A stretch of DNA of 64,000 nt from WTFY01 sp965203725. GTDB taxonomy: Bacteria > Pseudomonadota > Gammaproteobacteria > UBA4575. This document shows positions 53,414 to 62,038 of the stretch, one piece after another. A model generated the notes under the pieces. It saw nothing but the letters and a program-made list of their open reading frames with translations. It was not told the DNA's origin and searched no databases. A program made the position numbers and the translations under genes. Numbering within the stretch: position 1 is the stretch's first letter; each line of letters opens with the position of its first letter. The stretch spans positions 1-64,000 of the forward strand of contig CBDBDH010000002.1 in assembly GCA_965203725.1 (NCBI GenBank). The letters run 5' to 3'.

Positions 53414-54826
53414 TTACGGGTCTGACGTCCTGACCTGCATCACGGTCAGGGTGCCGCTCTTCTCATTGGCACTGTAGACGTAATGCCGGCCATCGTGCTC
53501 ATAGTGGGCCAGTCCTTCCGGTGCGTACTGGGTGCCTGAACCGGTTTGCGGCCCGACCGGCTCCACGCTGATCACTCTCGGGCGTTCGGGCTCGACCAGG
53601 GAGACCAGGGCAATGGCGTTCGCGCGCTCCAGGGCCACGGCGGCATGCAGTTCGCCCGCGATCTCGAAACCGACCACGCTTTCCGGCTCGGAGCCCTTGT
53701 TGTCGCTGCGCCCGTCCGGATAGAGCCCCGCCGCATGGGCCATCTGGTCCAGCTGGCTGCCGGTGTCTGCGATCAGCGCACCGGTGACCGCATCAAATAC
53801 ACTGAGTGTCCGCCCCCCGCCGGCAGGTTTGTTGCCCAGCACCTTGGAGGCCTTGGGATCCGTATCCCCTTCGTCCGCCGTCAGCACGAACCTGCCGTCG
53901 GGACTGACCGCAATCCCGTCCGGCTCCCGCAGTGCCCGCAGTTTCTTGCTGAATTTCACCCGGCCATCGTCCCGGATATCCGCCGGATGTTCCGTCATTC
54001 CCAGGCCAAACACTTTCTCGATGCTCGCCGTGGCCGCATCGATCACCAAGATGCCGTTGTTCTCCTGCAAGGAGACATAGGCCTTGCGGCTGTCCGGCGA
54101 GAAGGCCACGTACTCCGGTTCCGTGTTGGCCGGGGTGTTGTCCCTGACCGGCACTTCGGTTTCCTCATCGCTGTTCCCGCCAATCACCTCTCTGGGAAAC
54201 GCGCGGGCGTGCGACCGGTGCAGCATTCCTTCGATGTCGCTGTAGTCCTCAAGTGAAATCTGGGTAACGACCGGGTCCTGCAGGCCGTCCCCGAAGCCCA
54301 CGTGCGTCACGCTGCCCTCGGGAGATTCGTAGTGCCCGCCCGCATAACGGTAGGCTTCACCTTCGTTAGCCGCCACCAGGTACCTGCCGTCTGGGCTGAA
54401 TGCCAGACTGTCCGGGTGTACGCCGGCCGCCAGGGTTGTCCGAAGTTGCCCGCTATCCGCATCATGAAGCTGGATCGACCCCGCAGTGAACGGGTCCGGG
54501 TGAATGACGGCCACGGCAAACAGGTTTTCCGTCGGATGAAAGGCGACCGAACTGATCTCCCTGCCGTCGGTGACCTTGATCCGGTGCAGCAGGCGGGGTT
54601 TTGCAGGTGTGGCGATGGAGAGGATATCGACGATACCTTTCGAGCTGCAGGACAATGCCAAACGCTGGGAGGTTTTCTGGATGCTGATAATTTCCGTTTT
54701 CTTGCTCAAATCCTGGACGTTGTAGATGCCAACGGTCTCAAGACTGGCACTTTGTCCGGCCAGGCCTGGCAAGGAATGAAGCAAGAAGGGTGCAACGATT
54801 GTGCAAATCAGTCGTTGAAATCTCAT
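53414..54826 (-). CDS. Secreted beta-propeller (choice-of-anchor I type) protein
   Basis: A 470-residue secreted protein. Start at 54826 follows AGGAGC and gives the signal peptide RFQRLICTIVAPFLLHSLPG. Repeated blade motifs include AFSPDGRYLVAANEGEAYRY, YVAFSPDSRKAYVSLQENNG and IAVSPDGRFVLTADEGDTD, with SEPESVVGFEIAGELHAAVA late; these are typical of choice-of-anchor I proteins, often annotated as alkaline-phosphatase-like. A surface or periplasmic esterase/phosphatase role is only a suggestion from family and the phosphate neighbourhood. It lies after the porin on the same strand, behind a terminator. Confidence 0.85.
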   Translation of the reverse strand: MRFQRLICTIVAPFLLHSLPGLAGQSASLETVGIYNVQDLSKKTEIISIQKTSQRLALSCSSKGIVDILSIATPAKPRLLHRIKVTDGREISSVAFHPTENLFAVAVIHPDPFTAGSIQLHDADSGQLRTTLAAGVHPDSLAFSPDGRYLVAANEGEAYRYAGGHYESPEGSVTHVGFGDGLQDPVVTQISLEDYSDIEGMLHRSHARAFPREVIGGNSDEETEVPVRDNTPANTEPEYVAFSPDSRKAYVSLQENNGILVIDAATASIEKVFGLGMTEHPADIRDDGRVKFSKKLRALREPDGIAVSPDGRFVLTADEGDTDPKASKVLGNKPAGGGRTLSVFDAVTGALIADTGSQLDQMAHAAGLYPDGRSDNKGSEPESVVGFEIAGELHAAVALERANAIALVSLVEPERPRVISVEPVGPQTGSGTQYAPEGLAHYEHDGRHYVYSANEKSGTLTVMQVRTSDP

Positions 54827-54846
54827 AAGCTCCTGCCTGAAAAACA

Positions 54847-54873
54847 AAAGGCCGTCTGCAAGAAACGGCCTTT
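54847..54873 (-). terminator. Terminator downstream of the porin
   Basis: Stem AAAGGCCGT/ACGGCCTTT (54847-54855 and 54865-54873); on the minus strand it is followed by a T-rich stretch TTTTGTTTTT, 31 bases past the porin stop. Confidence 0.8.
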
Positions 54874-54903
54874 TTCAAACATCTAAACTATGTCAAGTAT
54901 GGT

Positions 54904-56148
54904 TTAGAAAACGTACTGGGCGCGGAAGGCCACGGCATCCCCGCCTCCCTCATCGCCAGCCTTGTTTGCATGATCCGTATCTGCATCCAGATAGTTCAGC
55001 ATGAACTTGACGTTCTTGGTGGCGTACCAGTTGATACCCAGTGTCATCAACTCGTATTCGGTTTCATTGGCCTCGGCATCGATGTCAAGTTCGCCATCCT
55101 CGTACTTGGCCACCAGCTCCCAGGCGCCCATGGGGCCCTTCGGCTTGACCTTGTCGAACTTGCCGGCCTTGCCCTTGTAGCCGCGGGACTCACCCGTCAT
55201 GATGTAGCTGACCTGGATATACGAGCCCTCCACATCCACGTCGCCCATTGCCTTATACTCATCGTCTTCCCCCGTATCAGCATCGCCACCGTCATAGTCC
55301 ACCTGGCGGTACTCACCTTGCAGGGAAAGCGGACCCATCACGACGGCCCCTTCCAGCCCAAACTGGTCCGCATCATCGACGGCAAGCTTATGATCAATGG
55401 GCCTGCTACTGATCGTGTGTACACCCATTCGTGTGCGAAAGCGTTTCGCGCCCTCATCCCCGAAGTCACGGGAGGCAAATGACCCGGCCAGATGCATGAA
55501 ACTGCCTTCACCGATGGGCATATGTGCACCGACCCTTGCTGCTATGCTGTAGGCATCGCTGCCATCATCATCCTCGTTGTCCTCGTCGATGACGGCTGCT
55601 TGCCAGAATAGCGGCCCCCCATGCCCGTGGAGTGCTGCCTGAAAGGAGGGTTTTCCAGACAGGAATCCAAGCTCAGGCGTGGGAGAGCGCTCGATGGTGC
55701 TGATCCACTTGGAGCTGGTCAGCTCTTCCAGTCCGAAAGGCGCCTTGAAGCGACCTACCATGAGTTTTCCAAGCCCTAGTCCCTTGTAAGCAATGTACCC
55801 GGTGTCCACTTCGGCTTCGCCTTCATCAATGTCAACTGTCATTTTATAGGCCCAGCTCTTGCCGGAGCTGCCTTTCAGGGTGACACGCGTGCGGCGAAAC
55901 TCGGATTCGGATGCTGAATCACCGTCATTTTTGTAATTCCACAAGCCATCATAGCTGTCGTAGTCATACATGATACGCCCGCCGATGGCGAAGCTGTTGC
56001 CATTGTTCGACTTGATCTTGATGCCGCCGCCCGTGGTACTGATCTTGATTTCTTCCTTGGAGGTGACGGCGCCTGCGAATGCTGTCGTACTCCAGCAGAA
56101 TACGGCCACCAGGCTGACCAAACCAAGAAAACGTAGTGTGTATCTCAC
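54904..56148 (-). CDS. Phosphate-selective porin (OprO/OprP family)
   Basis: Outer-membrane porin of 414 residues. The start is GTG at 56148 behind GGGAGG with 7 bases spacing. Signal peptide LGLVSLVAVFCWSTTAFAG, then alternating beta strands: FAIGGRIMYDYDSYDGLW, FRRTRVTLKGSSGKSWAYKM, LGLGKLMVGRFKAPFGLEEL (family mark), and a C-terminal aromatic strand FRAQYVF. The protein is very acidic with long Asp/Glu/Gly-rich loops, unlike basic phosphate-binding OprP, so anion selectivity should be taken with care. A Pho-box-like element lies about 100 bases upstream, and phoB is divergent. Confidence 0.88.
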   Translation of the reverse strand: MRYTLRFLGLVSLVAVFCWSTTAFAGAVTSKEEIKISTTGGGIKIKSNNGNSFAIGGRIMYDYDSYDGLWNYKNDGDSASESEFRRTRVTLKGSSGKSWAYKMTVDIDEGEAEVDTGYIAYKGLGLGKLMVGRFKAPFGLEELTSSKWISTIERSPTPELGFLSGKPSFQAALHGHGGPLFWQAAVIDEDNEDDDGSDAYSIAARVGAHMPIGEGSFMHLAGSFASRDFGDEGAKRFRTRMGVHTISSRPIDHKLAVDDADQFGLEGAVVMGPLSLQGEYRQVDYDGGDADTGEDDEYKAMGDVDVEGSYIQVSYIMTGESRGYKGKAGKFDKVKPKGPMGAWELVAKYEDGELDIDAEANETEYELMTLGINWYATKNVKFMLNYLDADTDHANKAGDEGGGDAVAFRAQYVF

Positions 56149-56250
56149 GATATAGCCTCCCTATTTTTCATGAGTGATGCCAATTGGTCTGTTTTCAATC
56201 TGAGAGTCTCGTAATCGTAAGTACCCGGTATGAAATGAATGTGAATATAT

Positions 56251-56270
56251 TGTTATAGTTTTATTACATG
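56251..56270 (-). promoter_or_regulatory. Pho box upstream of the porin
   Basis: On the minus strand ATGTAATAAAACTATAAC matches the Pho box CTGTCATAAAACTGTCAC at 14 of 18 positions, including the AT core. It lies about 105 bases before the porin start, so PhoB control is likely. Confidence 0.7.
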
Positions 56271-56338
56271 GGTGTCGTGCCCGGGGACGCTGGTCCGGCT
56301 TGGCCGTATTTTGCAAATCGGGCTAATTTCCAGAGTCG

Positions 56339-56356
56339 GTGTAATAGCCGTGTAAC
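56339..56356 (+). promoter_or_regulatory. Pho box upstream of phoB
   Basis: GTGTAATAGCCGTGTAAC is a direct repeat of TGTAA at exactly 11-base spacing, the PhoB half-site period. Together with the porin site it occupies the porin-phoB gap (56149-56462), which otherwise holds no gene. Autoregulation of phoBR is expected. Confidence 0.68.
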
Positions 56357-56462
56357 AAAATTTAAAAATAATGAGACCTTATTTTTTAAAATCAGGTCGA
56401 TTTTTATGCAAAACCAAAGTACGCTCGAAGCCTCGTCCAACTACCGGATCGAGAGCCAGCCC

Positions 56463-57152
56463 ATGAACGGCAAGCGGGTCCTGCTGGTGGAAGATGAGCC
56501 TGCCATCCGCGAGATGGTTACCTTTGCCCTGAGTCAGGGCGGCTATGTGGTTGATGAGGCCGAGGACGGCCGTTCGGCCGAGGCCAAGATGGCCGAGCAC
56601 TTGCCTGACCTGATCCTGCTTGACTGGATGCTGCCCAACGTCAGCGGACTGGAGTTGCTGCGCCGCTGGAAACGCGGTGAACCCACAAAGGAAATTCCGG
56701 TGATCATGCTCACCGCAAAGGTCGAGGAACGCGACCGTGTGGATGGCCTGGACTCCGGAGCAGATGACTACATTCTCAAGCCGTTTTCCGTAAAGGAATT
56801 GTCCGCCCGCATCCGCGCCGTGTTGCGCAGGAGTTCGGGTGCCGACGAGGACCAGATCTGCATCGGCCCCATCAAGCTGGATTCGAAAGCCCACCGGATC
56901 TATGTGCGGGAAGAGTCGATCAATCTGGGTCCGACGGAATTTCGCCTGCTCGAGTTCTTCATGACTCATCCTGACCGGGTCTATTCCCGTGCCCAGTTGC
57001 TGGACTATGTATGGGGCCGTAACATGTACGTGGAGGAGCGAACCGTGGATGTGCATATTGTGCGCTTGAGAAAACTGCTTAAGCCCATGGACTGCGCTCA
57101 CATGATCCAGACCGTGCGCGGCTACGGATACCGGCTCTCAGCCGATAAATAA
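56463..57152 (+). CDS. phoB: Phosphate regulon response regulator PhoB
   Basis: OmpR-type response regulator, 229 residues from ATG 56463 (MNGKRVLLVEDEPAIREMVT). An earlier ATG at 56406 would add 19 residues with no counterpart. Receiver: Asp54 phosphoacceptor in LILLDWMLPNVSG, Thr in VIMLTAKVEERDRV, Lys106 in YILKPFSVKEL. DNA-binding winged helix about 130-228, ending TVDVHIVRLRKLLKPMDCAH and RGYGYRLS. Its stop overlaps the phoR ATG (TAATG). Confidence 0.97.
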   Translation: MNGKRVLLVEDEPAIREMVTFALSQGGYVVDEAEDGRSAEAKMAEHLPDLILLDWMLPNVSGLELLRRWKRGEPTKEIPVIMLTAKVEERDRVDGLDSGADDYILKPFSVKELSARIRAVLRRSSGADEDQICIGPIKLDSKAHRIYVREESINLGPTEFRLLEFFMTHPDRVYSRAQLLDYVWGRNMYVEERTVDVHIVRLRKLLKPMDCAHMIQTVRGYGYRLSADK

Positions 57153-58462
57153 TGTCCTTTGGTGCATGGCTGTCGGAACTTAACCGCGTCCTGATTGTAT
57201 TTATACCGTGCACGATCGCGGGCTTGGCCAGTGGCTACACGCTGATGTTTTTCATCATTGGCCTCATTGCATATGGCTTGTGGACAGCAGGCCAGATGAT
57301 CACCCTGAAAAAATGGTTTGATAGCGGTGCCCCTGTCGGCAATGCACCGGAATTCATGGGCATTGCCGACCAGTTGGTGTCCGGAGTCGCGGACCTGCAA
57401 AGGCAAAACAGCGCCCGGCAAAATTCACTGGAAAAGCTGGTCAGCCAGTTTAATGAGTTGACAGAAGCCCTTCCGGATGCCGTGATCGTGCTGAAGCCCT
57501 CCGGTGAAATCCAGTCCTCCAACCAGGCCGCCGACAGGCTTTTGCATATCAATCCAGACAGCGATACCCACTCAAGGATCACCCAGCTGTTTCGGGATCC
57601 CTCGTTTACCGAATACTTCGCTGCAGGCAAGTTTGATGAACCACTGGAGGTACAGTCAACGACCATCGGCGACAGGGAATTAAGCATTCGCATCATTCCA
57701 TTCAGCGAAGACAGGCTGGTGCTGATTGCACAGGACATGTCACAAACTGCACGAATCCATGAAATGCGACGCAGCTTTATCTCCAATGCGTCACATGAAT
57801 TGCGTACTCCTTTGACCGTCATACTGGGTTACCTGGAAACGTTGTCGGGACATCCAAGGCTTCCCGGGGAATGCAAGGCCGCAACTCATTCTGCCGAGCT
57901 TCAGGCCCAGCGCATGAAGCAACTGGTGGAGGATCTGTTGACGCTGTCTCGCATCGAGTCCACGGCCTTGGTGGCCAAGGAATCCGAAATCATACCGGTG
58001 GGCTCCATCATCATGGAGGTGGTCAAGGAGATGGCGCTGTCCACGAGCATCACTCAGCACGACATCCGCACACGAATTGAGACGGACGCGAACTTGAAAG
58101 GCGACCTGCAGGAAATTCACAGCGTCGTCTCCAACCTGGTCAACAATGCCGTCAAGCATACCGAGCCGGGCACCTCCGTACAGGTCAGCTGGAAGCTGGC
58201 GGATGAGGACTCGGCCGAGCTGGCCGTGACCGACACGGGCCAGGGGATTGCCCCGGAACACATTGAGCGGCTGACGGAAAGGTTCTACCGGGTGGATGCC
58301 GGTCGCTCACGCGAGAAAGGCGGGACGGGTCTCGGCCTGTCGATTGTCAAGCATGTGGTTGAGCGGCATGAAGGACGCCTGATGATCCGCAGCGAACTGG
58401 GCCAGGGTTCGCGCTTCACATGCCGTTTTCCGGCGCACCGCCTGCTTCTGGAAGATCAATAA
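57152..58462 (+). CDS. phoR: Phosphate regulon sensor kinase PhoR
   Basis: Inner-membrane histidine kinase, 436 residues. Two N-terminal hydrophobic segments (about 13-48, LIVFIPCTIAGLASGYTLMF) with a short loop, a charged linker, a PAS domain (about 97-200), the H box SHELRTPLTVILGYLETL with His215, N box SVVSNLVNNAVKHTEPG and G boxes VTDTGQGIAPEHIERLTERF / KGGTGLGLSIVKHVV. The absence of a large periplasmic domain fits PhoR, which reads phosphate through the Pst transporter. Confidence 0.96.
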   Translation: MSFGAWLSELNRVLIVFIPCTIAGLASGYTLMFFIIGLIAYGLWTAGQMITLKKWFDSGAPVGNAPEFMGIADQLVSGVADLQRQNSARQNSLEKLVSQFNELTEALPDAVIVLKPSGEIQSSNQAADRLLHINPDSDTHSRITQLFRDPSFTEYFAAGKFDEPLEVQSTTIGDRELSIRIIPFSEDRLVLIAQDMSQTARIHEMRRSFISNASHELRTPLTVILGYLETLSGHPRLPGECKAATHSAELQAQRMKQLVEDLLTLSRIESTALVAKESEIIPVGSIIMEVVKEMALSTSITQHDIRTRIETDANLKGDLQEIHSVVSNLVNNAVKHTEPGTSVQVSWKLADEDSAELAVTDTGQGIAPEHIERLTERFYRVDAGRSREKGGTGLGLSIVKHVVERHEGRLMIRSELGQGSRFTCRFPAHRLLLEDQ

Positions 58463-58490
58463 AACCTGATGCCCGGCAAGGGGCCAGCAG

Positions 58491-58508
58491 GATTCACAAA
58501 ACTGTAAT
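58491..58508 (+). promoter_or_regulatory. Pho box upstream of pstS
   Basis: GATTCACAAAACTGTAAT matches the Pho box at 12 of 18 positions with the AAAAC core. A further TGTAA (58525-58529) lies 22 bases after the first TGTAA, two PhoB periods away, so an extended array is likely between phoR and pstS. Confidence 0.68.
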
Positions 58509-58591
58509 AATTTGCCCATATGCTTGTAACACGGGCATTCCAACATTGTGCAGGTATAACCATCACGATTCCATAACCGAAGGAGTTATAA

Positions 58592-59572
58592 ATGTACACA
58601 TTCACTGGTAAGTGTAATGCACTGCTGATAGCTTTTTTGCTTGTGCTGACCATGTCTGTATCAGCTGAAGTCAAGGTTGATTCCAAGCTTGGTGAGTATG
58701 CTGCCACCAGCGGTGTCTCTGGAAATTTGTCGAGTGTTGGATCGGATACCCTGGCGAACCTGATGACCCTCTGGGCCGAAGAGTACAAGCGTTTTTATCC
58801 CAACGTGAACATCCAGATCCAGGCAGCTGGTTCCTCGACTGCTCCACCGGCCCTGACTGAAGGAACGTCGAGCCTTGGCCCGATGAGCCGCAAGATGAAG
58901 CACAAGGAGATTGCGGCATTCGAGAAAAAATTTGGCTACAAGCCGACCCCGGTGCCGGTTGCCATCGATGCCCTGGCGGTCTACGTTCACAAGGACAATC
59001 CGATCAAGGGCATGTCCATAGCGGATGTGGATGCAATCTTTTCCAGCACCCGCAAGTGTGGCGGCAGTGCCGATCTGTCCATCTGGGGTGAACTCGGCCT
59101 GCAAGGTGACTGGACCAAGCGGGACATTCAGCTGTTTGGCCGCAATTCCGTTTCAGGCACCTACGGCTACTTCAAAAAGAAAGCCCTTTGCAAGGGTGAC
59201 TTCAAATCCACGGTCAACGAGCAGCCGGGTTCCGCTTCCGTCGTGCAGTCCGTGTCGTCATCGCTGAATGGTATCGGCTATTCCGGCATTGGATACAAGA
59301 CCTCCGGGGTTCGTGCCGTACCGCTTTCCAAGACTGCGGAGCCGGATAAAATCGAGGCCACGCCTGACAATGCGATTTCCGGAAAGTACCCGCTGGCGAG
59401 ATTCCTCTACGTGTACGTCAACAAGGCGCCTGGAAAACCTTTGTCACCCCTTGAAGGCGAGTTCATCAAGATGGTGCTGGCAACCCAGGGCCAGAAAGTG
59501 GTTGTCAAGGACGGGTATATCCCGCTGCCATCCAAGGTCGCAAGCAAGGCTCTGGCCTCGCTCGGGCTCTAA
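58592..59572 (+). CDS. pstS: Phosphate-binding protein PstS
   Basis: Periplasmic phosphate receptor of the Pst importer, 326 residues, with signal peptide LIAFLLVLTMSVSA. Phosphate loops: SSVGSDTLANLMTLWAEEY near the start, GSSTAPPALTEGTSSLGPMS, FGRNSVSGTYGYFKKKALC, and GYSGIGYKTSGVRAVPL. RBS AAGGAG is at ideal spacing. It is the PstS subtype with TNDSRKM-like end KVVVKDGYIPLPSKV. A terminator follows, usual for an abundant binding protein. Confidence 0.96.
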   Translation: MYTFTGKCNALLIAFLLVLTMSVSAEVKVDSKLGEYAATSGVSGNLSSVGSDTLANLMTLWAEEYKRFYPNVNIQIQAAGSSTAPPALTEGTSSLGPMSRKMKHKEIAAFEKKFGYKPTPVPVAIDALAVYVHKDNPIKGMSIADVDAIFSSTRKCGGSADLSIWGELGLQGDWTKRDIQLFGRNSVSGTYGYFKKKALCKGDFKSTVNEQPGSASVVQSVSSSLNGIGYSGIGYKTSGVRAVPLSKTAEPDKIEATPDNAISGKYPLARFLYVYVNKAPGKPLSPLEGEFIKMVLATQGQKVVVKDGYIPLPSKVASKALASLGL

Positions 59573-59659
59573 ACCTTGGCCTTGCGCTCGGATAACAATA
59601 ATAAGCTTGGAGTGACCTCCAGGTGCAGGGCTGTGACTACAGCACTGCAAACGGTTACG

Positions 59660-59686
59660 AAGGCCCTGTGAAAGCAGGGCCTTTTT
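59660..59686 (+). terminator. Terminator between pstS and pstC
   Basis: Stem AAGGCCCTG/CAGGGCCTT (59660-59668, 59675-59683) with loop TGAAAG and a T-run, about 90 bases after pstS. It likely makes pstS more abundant than pstCAB by partial read-through. Confidence 0.85.
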
Positions 59687-59734
59687 TAATTTTTGCGGAT
59701 CGGCACCCGTAGCAAGAAAAGAAGATCCAGTTAC

Positions 59735-62014
59735 ATGTCGCAGCAAACAGGTTCTACGAAGTCGCTGATCCCCGAGCCGCTCGAATTCAACACGCAGTTA
59801 TGGAAGCGGCGCTCGATGCGGGATTTTCTTGCCCGTAATTTTGTGGGGGCAGGCGGCATTGCCGTGATCGGGTCAATCATCCTGATCTTCGTGTTTTTGT
59901 TCACGGTGGTGTTTCCCCTGTTCAAGGGCGCTGCACTATACCCGGTCTCCAGCTATTCCCTGCCTGCTGCTGCTGTCGGCGACTCCCTGCTGTATTCGAC
60001 AGAAGAGCAGGCGGAGGTATCCATGCGTCTCGATACAAGTGGCGTTGTGCACTTCTTCTACACGGACACCGGCACGCCTGTCCAAAAGTTTGATCTTCTG
60101 GCTGGCCTCAACGCCAAGATCAGCAGCTGGAAGCATGTGGACAGCGAGAGGAACATTCTTGCGCTGGGCCTGGACACCGGACAGATACTCGTTTTCCGTC
60201 ACAGCTACACCCTTGAGTATGCCGACAATCGCAGGACCATCATTCCCCGGATCAGTTATCCGTACGGGGAAGAACCCATTGCTCTTGGCGTCGGTCGCCA
60301 GGCCGTGGATCACTTTGCCATCGGGGACAATGAGGACGGGCTGACCATTTTTGCCTATACGCGAGAAGGCCCGAGACTCGTGGACTATGAAAAGGTGTCT
60401 TCATTCCTGAATGAAGACGAGATTGTCCTGGAACTGGCCAGCCAGGTGAACTTGCCGTATGTCGATCGGCCCATGAACGCCCTGCTGTCTCCCGAAAGAC
60501 AGTGGCTGTACCTGCTCAACGATGAAGGCGTGATTTCTTTGTACGACATCCGTTTCGCGGATACGCCCGTGCATATCGAGGATGTCCAGCCCCTGGATGT
60601 GGGAAGCCGGCCCACTGCGTTTGAATTCCTGATCGGCGGCATCTCGGTATTACTTGGGGATGACCGGGGAAATATCCATCAGCTGTTTCTGGTTCGTGAC
60701 GAGGATGACAACCAGCGTCTGACCGAGATCAGGCGGTTCAACGGCAATACAGCAAAGATCTCTGGCCTCGTCGCCGAGCAGCTGCGAAAAGGGTTCCTGG
60801 TCACCGATGACGCCGGCCAGGTTTCGGTTTTTCATACCACGGCCAACCGCCACCTGCTTACCGAAAAAATTTCGGACCATGCGCTTTTGTCCCTGAGTAT
60901 CGCTCCAAGAAGCGACAAGATTGTTGCCGAGGACAGCACCGGCCGGTTGCACGTATGGAGACTCGATAACGAGCACCCGGAAGCCTCGTTCAGTTCGATC
61001 TGGGGCAAGGTCTGGTATGAAAGCTATCCGGAACCGGACTACGTATGGCAATCCTCCTCCGCATCCAGTGACTTCGAGCCGAAATTCAGCCTTACGCCAC
61101 TGACCTTTGGAACATTCAAGGCGGCGTTTTACGCGATGTTACTGGCGATGCCGCTGGCAATTTTCGGCGCCATCTTCACGGCGTATTTCATGGCGCCGAA
61201 AATGCGGGGCATCGTCAAACCCACCATCGAGATCATGGAGGCGCTGCCGACCGTGATCCTGGGATTTCTGGCAGGTCTCTGGCTGGCGCCTTTCGTTGAA
61301 TCACACCTGCCGGGGATATTTGTCTGTCTGCTGGTGATCCCGGTTGGGATGTTTGTGGCCAGTCTGGCCTGGTGGAGCATTCCGGATCGTATCAAGCTGC
61401 TGGTCCCGGAGGGTTGGCAGGCAGCCCTGTTGATCCCGGTCGTCATACTGTGCGCCTGGATGGCCCTTGCGTTCAGCCCCTGGATGGAGAACGTGTTTTT
61501 TGGCGGCAACATGCGGATCTGGATTACGGATAGCCTGGGGATCGGTTATGACCAGAGGAACTCGATCATCATCGGCATCGCGATGGGATTTGCGGTCATC
61601 CCCACGATATTCTCCATTGCTGAAGATGCCGTGTTCAGTGTGCCCAAGCACCTGACTTCGGGCTCCCTGGCGCTGGGGGCAACCCCTTGGCAATCCCTGG
61701 TACACGTCGTGCTGCCTTCCGCCAGCCCCGGTATCTTTTCCGCAACCATGATCGGACTTGGACGTGCGGTCGGGGAAACCATGATTGTCCTGATGGCGAC
61801 CGGCAATACCCCGGTGATGGATTTCAGCATCTTTGAAGGGATGCGGACACTCTCCGCAAATGTCGCGGTGGAATTGCCGGAGTCCGAGGTAAACAGTACG
61901 CATTTCAGGATTCTGTTCCTGGCCGCACTGGTGCTGTTTGTCTTCACCTTCTTCTTCAACACGATCGCGGAAATCGTGCGCCAGCGGCTGCGGGAAAAAT
62001 ACAGCACCCTTTGA
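59735..62014 (+). CDS. pstC: Phosphate ABC transporter permease PstC with large N-terminal domain
   Basis: Membrane subunit of the Pst importer, 759 residues from ATG 59735, about twice the E. coli size. After a first membrane helix (about 40-63) a region of about 370 residues shows WD40/beta-propeller-like repeats (SWKHVDSERNILALGLDTGQ, RQWLYLLNDEGVISLYDIRF, SIAPRSDKIVAEDSTGRLHV). The permease domain starts near residue 450 (AAFYAMLLAMPLAIFGAIFT), with EAA loop SGSLALGATPWQSLVHVVLP. Long PstC forms are known in related gammaproteobacteria. pstA follows after 24 bp. Confidence 0.94.
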   Translation: MSQQTGSTKSLIPEPLEFNTQLWKRRSMRDFLARNFVGAGGIAVIGSIILIFVFLFTVVFPLFKGAALYPVSSYSLPAAAVGDSLLYSTEEQAEVSMRLDTSGVVHFFYTDTGTPVQKFDLLAGLNAKISSWKHVDSERNILALGLDTGQILVFRHSYTLEYADNRRTIIPRISYPYGEEPIALGVGRQAVDHFAIGDNEDGLTIFAYTREGPRLVDYEKVSSFLNEDEIVLELASQVNLPYVDRPMNALLSPERQWLYLLNDEGVISLYDIRFADTPVHIEDVQPLDVGSRPTAFEFLIGGISVLLGDDRGNIHQLFLVRDEDDNQRLTEIRRFNGNTAKISGLVAEQLRKGFLVTDDAGQVSVFHTTANRHLLTEKISDHALLSLSIAPRSDKIVAEDSTGRLHVWRLDNEHPEASFSSIWGKVWYESYPEPDYVWQSSSASSDFEPKFSLTPLTFGTFKAAFYAMLLAMPLAIFGAIFTAYFMAPKMRGIVKPTIEIMEALPTVILGFLAGLWLAPFVESHLPGIFVCLLVIPVGMFVASLAWWSIPDRIKLLVPEGWQAALLIPVVILCAWMALAFSPWMENVFFGGNMRIWITDSLGIGYDQRNSIIIGIAMGFAVIPTIFSIAEDAVFSVPKHLTSGSLALGATPWQSLVHVVLPSASPGIFSATMIGLGRAVGETMIVLMATGNTPVMDFSIFEGMRTLSANVAVELPESEVNSTHFRILFLAALVLFVFTFFFNTIAEIVRQRLREKYSTL

Positions 62015-62038
62015 ACAAACCCCCGATGTACGTACCCC

